From positions 1-9,286 of the forward strand of contig JAJTBM010000093.1 of NCBI GenBank assembly GCA_021286885.1: a stretch of DNA of 9,286 nucleotides, given 5' to 3'. The translations under genes were made by a program, and so were the position numbers. Source of the DNA: Rhodocyclales bacterium. GTDB lineage: Bacteria; Pseudomonadota; Gammaproteobacteria; Burkholderiales; Rhodocyclaceae. This document shows positions 6,400 through 9,286 of the stretch, in pieces (position 1 is the first letter of the stretch; each line of letters starts with the position of its first letter). The notes under the pieces are model-generated. The model searched no databases. It was not told where the DNA came from and was given only the letters and a program-made list of their open reading frames with translations.

Positions 6400-6597
6400 T
6401 CACACACACTGCACGGGCACGATGCAATCCACCGGGCACAGATTCTGGCACTCGGGGCTATCAAAAAACCCTTTGCATTCAGTGCACAAACCCGCATCAA
6501 TCTCAAAATGCACGGCCCCCATGGCAATCGCCTCATTGGGGCATTCGGGGGTGCATACGTCGCAGTTGATACATTCGGCAGTAATCATCAGCGGCAT
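6400..6597 (-). CDS. 2[4Fe-4S] ferredoxin, YfhL-type
   Basis: 65 residues. Cluster I is bound by Cys9, Cys12, Cys15 and Cys19 (CINCDVCTPECP). Cluster II is the long-loop form typical of YfhL/Allochromatium-type ferredoxins: Cys38, Cys41, then eight residues to Cys50 and Cys54 (CTECKGFFDSPECQNLCP). Two further cysteines follow (58 and 64). These are low-potential cytoplasmic electron carriers. Usual YfhL proteins are about 80-90 residues, with a C-terminal helix after the second cluster; here the chain stops about ten residues after it, so that helix is missing. The gene lies 45 bp behind the small membrane protein on the same strand, separated by an AT-rich stretch with its own -10-like sequence, so it may be read with the Rieske operon, separately, or both. 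Confidence 0.93.
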   Translation of the reverse strand: MPLMITAECINCDVCTPECPNEAIAMGAVHFEIDAGLCTECKGFFDSPECQNLCPVDCIVPVQCV

Positions 6598-6616
6598 GAT
6601 TTAACACCATTTAAAT

Positions 6617-6622
6617 ATCATA
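6617..6622 (-). promoter_or_regulatory. -10-like element before the ferredoxin gene
   Basis: TATGAT on the minus strand, 20-25 nt before the ferredoxin ATG, sits in an unusually AT-rich stretch (6601-6635) for this GC-rich window. No convincing -35 is seen at the expected distance. A small hairpin (TGCGC/GCGCA) overlaps the end of the upstream gene. A separate ferredoxin promoter is possible but unproven. Confidence 0.35.
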
Positions 6623-6642
6623 ATTTTTAAGTAAACCTGCGC

Positions 6643-6936
6643 TCAGCGCGCAAGCAAACAGACCAGTGCCAGGATCAGCCAGGCCAAACATGCGCCACTG
6701 GAAAGCAGGCTCTCCAGCCAGGGGCGCCGGGGGCGCACACCCAGCCCGCTGCTCAACCCGGCCCCCATGGCGGCCAGCAGGCAGACTAGTGATGGCCAAT
6801 CGGGATCCCCCCAGCGGTTACGAGCCACTTCCGGGTGCCCCATCAAAAGCACGGCCAGCACGACCCCGCTCAGCAGGGCCAGACGACGGAAGCCCTGCTC
6901 GGCCTTGGGCGCGTCCGCATCAAAACCGGGCTGCAT
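6643..6936 (-). CDS. Small three-helix membrane protein co-transcribed with the Rieske gene
   Basis: 97 residues. A charged N-terminus (MQPGFDADAPKAEQGFRR) precedes three hydrophobic stretches at about residues 18-33, 47-66 and 73-96. Loops contain HPEVARNRWGDPDWP and GVRPRRP; positive charges flank the helices. The ATG lies 3 nt after the Rieske stop codon (TGA-GTC-ATG), so the two are almost certainly one transcript and translationally coupled. I do not recognise a family. Position suggests a membrane partner of the Rieske protein, for example an assembly factor or small complex subunit. That role is inferred from context only. Confidence 0.8.
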   Translation of the reverse strand: MQPGFDADAPKAEQGFRRLALLSGVVLAVLLMGHPEVARNRWGDPDWPSLVCLLAAMGAGLSSGLGVRPRRPWLESLLSSGACLAWLILALVCLLAR

Positions 6937-6939
6937 GAC

Positions 6940-7569
6940 TCAGGCCGCGCCGGGGCCATCGGCACCAATCAGCAGGCGCCCTTCGCTCAGGTAGTAATGG
7001 GGCGGGACTTCCAGATTGCTGGGGGCAGGCTTGTTCTGATACACCCGCCCGGCCAGATCGAAGGTGGAGCCGTGGCAGGGGCACAGAAAACCGCCGGGCC
7101 AATCGGCCCCCAGGGCCGGGTTGCCGGCCTGGAAGGCGCTGGACGGGGAGCAGCCCAAATGGGTGCAGATGCCCACCGCCACAAACAAGGCGGGGTTGCG
7201 GGAACGGTGCAGGTTGCGGGCGTACTCGGGCTGCTGGCTTTCTGCCCGGGATTCCGGGTCCAGCAGGCGCGGGGCGGCTTTCTCCAGAGAGGCCAGCATT
7301 TCGGGGCTGCGGTGCAGAATCCAGACCGGCTTGCCGCGCCACTCCACCACCATCATCTCCCCGGGGGCCAGCTTGCTGATATCCACCTCCACCGGCGCCC
7401 CCGCCGCCATGGCCCGCTCCGAAGGCGTCAGGCTGCCCACCAAGGGCACCGCCACACCCAGCCCCGCCAGGGCACTGGCGCCCGCCGTGGCAAACAGCAA
7501 CTGGCGACGGCCAGGGGCATCCAGCCCGGCGGGCTGGCAGGAGGGGCAGGCAACGGGTGCAGGGCACAT
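6940..7569 (-). CDS. petA: Rieske [2Fe-2S] protein, ubiquinol-cytochrome c reductase iron-sulfur subunit (PetA-type)
   Basis: 209 residues, a usual PetA length. Residues 20-46 form a twin-arginine signal anchor (GRRQLLFATAGASALAG, Arg21-Arg22) that places the C-terminal domain in the periplasm. VEVDISKLAPGEMMVVEWRGKPVWILHRSPEML is the classic bc1-Rieske segment before the cluster domain. The cluster is bound by Cys135/His137 (CTHLGC) and Cys163/His166 (CPCHGS), with Cys140-Cys165 as the disulfide. In the bc1 complex this protein takes an electron from ubiquinol and passes it to cytochrome c1. Unusually, cytochrome b and c1 genes do not follow; a small membrane protein does. The N-terminus also has three extra cysteines (2, 8, 11) before the twin-arginine motif. 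A sigma-54 type promoter lies upstream, and the adjacent divergent gene encodes a sigma-54 activator. Family assignment is firm; partner complex is inferred. Confidence 0.95.
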   Translation of the reverse strand: MCPAPVACPSCQPAGLDAPGRRQLLFATAGASALAGLGVAVPLVGSLTPSERAMAAGAPVEVDISKLAPGEMMVVEWRGKPVWILHRSPEMLASLEKAAPRLLDPESRAESQQPEYARNLHRSRNPALFVAVGICTHLGCSPSSAFQAGNPALGADWPGGFLCPCHGSTFDLAGRVYQNKPAPSNLEVPPHYYLSEGRLLIGADGPGAA

Positions 7570-7648
7570 GGGGGGAAACTCCGGGGGAGGTGGTTTGGGG
7601 TTGGTGCTTTTTTAATCGCGGGCACCCGGGGAGGTGCGGTGTTTGCAT

Positions 7649-7664
7649 ATCAAGTCCCGTGCCA
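7649..7664 (-). promoter_or_regulatory. Sigma-54 (-24/-12) promoter for the Rieske operon
   Basis: On the minus strand TGGCAC-N5-TTGAT (GTGCCA at 7659-7664 and ATCAA at 7649-7653 on the plus strand) matches the RpoN consensus TGGCAC-N5-TTGC(A/T) at every defined base except the C of the -12 GC. Spacing is exact. Transcription would start near 7638, leaving a leader of about 70 nt before the Rieske ATG. The divergent neighbour encodes an RpoN activator with an intact GAFTGA motif, which supports the call. Confidence 0.72.
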
Positions 7665-7692
7665 TGCCGCCCCCGAGCAAAAACATCATGCA

Positions 7693-7705
7693 GATCAAGC
7701 CCCTG
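7693..7705 (+). promoter_or_regulatory. Possible IHF site between activator sites and sigma-54 promoter
   Basis: GATCAAGCCCCTG matches 7 of 9 defined positions of the IHF core WATCAA-N4-TTR and sits about 30-40 bp upstream of the -24 element, where IHF usually bends DNA at RpoN promoters. The match is weak by itself; position is the main support. Confidence 0.25.
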
Positions 7706-7730
7706 CCCGACCACCCCGCCAGCGCGCCCC

Positions 7731-7803
7731 CTGCCACGCACTGCCATGACAGCCCGAGCCCCGCAAATCTGGCAGACTTGGCAGCCTCTGGCAGTCCCTG
7801 CCA
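7731..7803. promoter_or_regulatory. Cluster of six TGGCAG/CTGCCA hexamers, candidate upstream activator sites
   Basis: CTGCCA occurs at 7731-7736, 7741-7746 and 7798-7803; its reverse complement TGGCAG at 7770-7775, 7779-7784 and 7789-7794. Successive start-to-start distances are 10, 29, 9, 10 and 9 bp, close to whole helical turns. The pair at 7789-7803 is a perfect inverted repeat with 3-nt spacer, and 7741-7752 (CTGCCA then TGACAG) is an imperfect one. The cluster lies about 70-140 bp upstream of the sigma-54 promoter, the usual place for enhancer-binding proteins, and ends 26 bp before the activator start codon. Sites seen directly; binding by the adjacent activator is inferred. Confidence 0.6.
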
Positions 7804-7828
7804 CCCCCCTCTTGCCGGAGCCACCGCC

Positions 7829-9160
7829 ATGGCCGAACTGCAACTCCCCGAGCTGGTGTCGTTTCTGGATACCCTGGCCGAGCCCCATATCCTGTGCGAC
7901 CGGGATTACCGCATCCTGGCGGCCAATGCGGCCTACCGGGCCCAATGCCCAACCGGCAGCAGCGTGGTGGGGCGGCGCTGCTACGAGGTTTCCCACCACT
8001 ACACAGTGCCCTGCGACCAGGCAGGGGAATCCTGCCCCCTGGCGCGCAGCCTGATCTCGGGCCAGCGCGAACGGGTGGTGCATCTGCATCACACGCCCCT
8101 GGGCGAGCGCTACGAGAACATCGAGCTTTCGCCCCTGCGCAACGGGGCCGGCGACATCGCCTATTTCATCGAACGCCTGGAGCCCCTGCCGGTGGCCCGG
8201 GGCCTGGCCGATGCGCGGGGCCTGATCGGGCGCGCCCCGGCCTTCCGCCAGATGCTTGAACTGGTGGCCCGGGTGGCGCCCAGCGAGGCCAGCGTGCTGC
8301 TGCTGGGCGAATCGGGCACCGGCAAGGAACTGGTGGCCCAGGCCATCCACGAGGCCAGCCGGCGGGCCAGCGCGCCCTTTGTGGCGGTGGATTGCTCGGG
8401 GCTGTCCGAAACCCTGTTTGAAAGCGAGCTCTTCGGCCATGAACGGGGCGCCTTCACCGGGGCCGCCCAGCGCAAGGCGGGACTGGTGGAAGCGGCTCGG
8501 GGCGGCACTTTGTTTCTGGATGAGCTAGGTGAAATCCCCCTGCCCCTCCAGGTCAAGCTGCTGCGCCTGCTGGAAACGGGCACTTACCGCCGGGTGGGAA
8601 GCACCGAGCTGCAACGGGCCGACATCCGGCTGGTATCGGCCACCCACCGCCAGCTCAAAGACCAAGTGGCCAGCGGCGCCTTCCGCCACGACCTGTATTA
8701 CCGGGTGAATACCTTTCCCATCGAACTGCCGCCCCTACGCGAACGGCCCGAAGACATCCCCCTGCTGGCCGAGGCCCTGCTCGCCCGGGTGGCGCCGGAG
8801 CGGGCACTCAAGCTTTCCCTCGATGCGCTGGACGCCCTCCAGGCCCATGCCTATCCGGGCAATGTGCGGGAGCTGCGCAACATCCTGGAACGGGCCAGCC
8901 TGCTATGCGATGGCGACACCCTGCACCGGGCACACCTGCCCGCCGAGGTGCGGGCTGCCGAGCTGCGGGCCGCCACGGCATCGGCCCCCCTGCCCTCCAC
9001 CCCCCCGCCATCCAGCCCGGCCACCCTCCTGGACGACCCCGTGCGTCTGGCCGAACTGCTGCGCACCTATCCGGGCCCCCGCCAGGCCCTGGCCCGGCAA
9101 CTGGGGGTGAGCGAGCGCACCCTGTACCGGCGCATCAAGGCCTTGGGGGATGGGGTATAG
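7829..9160 (+). CDS. Sigma-54-dependent transcriptional activator, PAS-AAA+-Fis
   Basis: 443 residues from the ATG at 7829. N-terminal PAS-like sensor, residues about 8-120, with a cysteine/histidine-rich run: Cys51, HH56-57, PC at 61-62 and CP at 69-70 ([20 protein letters not shown]). Then the AAA+ domain: GESGTGKE Walker A at 160-167, GAFTGA sigma-54 contact loop at 207-212, GGTLFLDE Walker B at 225-232, and the [22 protein letters not shown] block with arginine fingers. The C-terminus (about 402-443) is a Fis-type HTH ([20 protein letters not shown]). There is no receiver domain, so the signal is probably sensed directly by the PAS. Start choice: CGGAG lies 8 nt before 7829. Earlier in-frame starts (7634 GTG, 7664, 7688) would add low-complexity residues, overlap the sigma-54 promoter or activator sites, and show poorer third-position GC. 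Divergent from the Rieske operon, its likely target. Confidence 0.93.
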   Translation: MAELQLPELVSFLDTLAEPHILCDRDYRILAANAAYRAQCPTGSSVVGRRCYEVSHHYTVPCDQAGESCPLARSLISGQRERVVHLHHTPLGERYENIELSPLRNGAGDIAYFIERLEPLPVARGLADARGLIGRAPAFRQMLELVARVAPSEASVLLLGESGTGKELVAQAIHEASRRASAPFVAVDCSGLSETLFESELFGHERGAFTGAAQRKAGLVEAARGGTLFLDELGEIPLPLQVKLLRLLETGTYRRVGSTELQRADIRLVSATHRQLKDQVASGAFRHDLYYRVNTFPIELPPLRERPEDIPLLAEALLARVAPERALKLSLDALDALQAHAYPGNVRELRNILERASLLCDGDTLHRAHLPAEVRAAELRAATASAPLPSTPPPSSPATLLDDPVRLAELLRTYPGPRQALARQLGVSERTLYRRIKALGDGV

Positions 9161-9186
9161 AACTAGGTTTCCTTTGGGTAGCTGGC

Positions 9187-9229
9187 TTGCGGTAGGCGCG
9201 GCGTGGAGCATAAGATTATGCTGATAATC
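9187..9229 (+). promoter_or_regulatory. Palindromic AT-rich site and possible promoter before the last gene
   Basis: Two overlapping inverted repeats share bases: CATAA-GA-TTATG (9209-9220) and GATTAT-GCTG-ATAATC (9214-9229), 36-56 nt before the next start codon. TTGCGG (9187-9192) with TAAGAT (9211-9216), 18 bp apart, could be a -35/-10 pair, which would put the palindromes on the core promoter as an operator. The AT-richness stands out locally. Inference only. Confidence 0.4.
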
Positions 9230-9264
9230 CCCGTGTATTTTCTCGCCCACCCCTCGGAGCCCCC

Positions 9265-9286
9265 ATGAAAACCGCCCACGATCTGC
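9265..9286 (+). CDS. Start of a further gene, cut by the window end
   Basis: ATG at 9265 follows a CGGAG ribosome-binding sequence 5 nt upstream. Only seven residues are visible (MKTAHDL), too few to assign. This opening resembles some rhodanese-like single-domain proteins, which would suit the sulfur-transport genes in the window, but that is a guess. Confidence 0.5.

Noticed and set aside
6835..7749. 304-codon plus-strand frame opposite the Rieske gene
   Set aside because: Low-complexity Gly/His/Gln-rich translation antisense to a canonical Rieske protein.
7770..7803. Additional sigma-54 promoter on the plus strand for the activator, using TGGCAG as a -24 element
   Set aside because: None of the three TGGCAG copies has GC at the required -12 distance; the spacing is one or more bases off in every case.
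6920..8440. 506-codon minus-strand frame spanning the Rieske gene, the intergenic region and half of the activator
   Set aside because: It crosses two confidently identified genes in other frames, and its translation is low-complexity without motifs; a GC-rich artefact.

Overview
The window is about 9.3 kb of GC-rich bacterial DNA with strong G/C preference at third codon positions. The gene families suggest a beta-proteobacterium, perhaps Rhodocyclales-like: a canonical PetA-type Rieske protein, a YfhL-type ferredoxin, DUF2867 proteins, split YeeE/YedE transporters and a sigma-54 activator. The genus cannot be fixed from the sequence alone. There are no rRNA or tRNA genes, no CRISPR array, and no intact insertion sequence.

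Left part (1-1330), accessory in character: the 3' end of an XRE-family regulator (+), then on the minus strand a type II toxin-antitoxin pair, a DUF1778 ribbon-helix-helix antitoxin and a TacT-like GNAT acetyltransferase toxin. Upstream of the pair is a 21-bp near-perfect palindrome that looks like its autoregulatory operator. Middle-left (1449-2641): two translationally coupled half-size YeeE/YedE sulfur-transport-type membrane proteins (+), then a convergent small three-helix membrane protein (-). Middle (2892-6313): a large patatin-like phospholipase (+) faces a minus-strand cluster of two DUF2867 paralogues flanking a small exported protein. Hairpin/U-tract terminators lie after the upstream DUF2867 gene and after the exported-protein gene.

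Right part (6400-9160): the most interesting locus. A stand-alone PetA-type Rieske iron-sulfur protein, a 97-residue three-helix membrane protein 3 nt behind it, and a short 2[4Fe-4S] ferredoxin run on the minus strand. A PAS-AAA+-Fis sigma-54 activator runs divergently. Between Rieske and activator lie a very good -24/-12 (sigma-54) promoter facing the Rieske gene, a possible IHF site, and about 70-140 bp upstream of the promoter a cluster of six TGGCAG/CTGCCA hexamers with near-helical spacing. I read this as a self-contained regulated module in which a cysteine-rich PAS activator switches on an alternative Rieske subunit plus a small membrane partner. No cytochrome b or c1 gene is adjacent, so the Rieske may be an exchangeable subunit for a bc1 complex encoded elsewhere. 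The last 22 bases begin another plus-strand gene.
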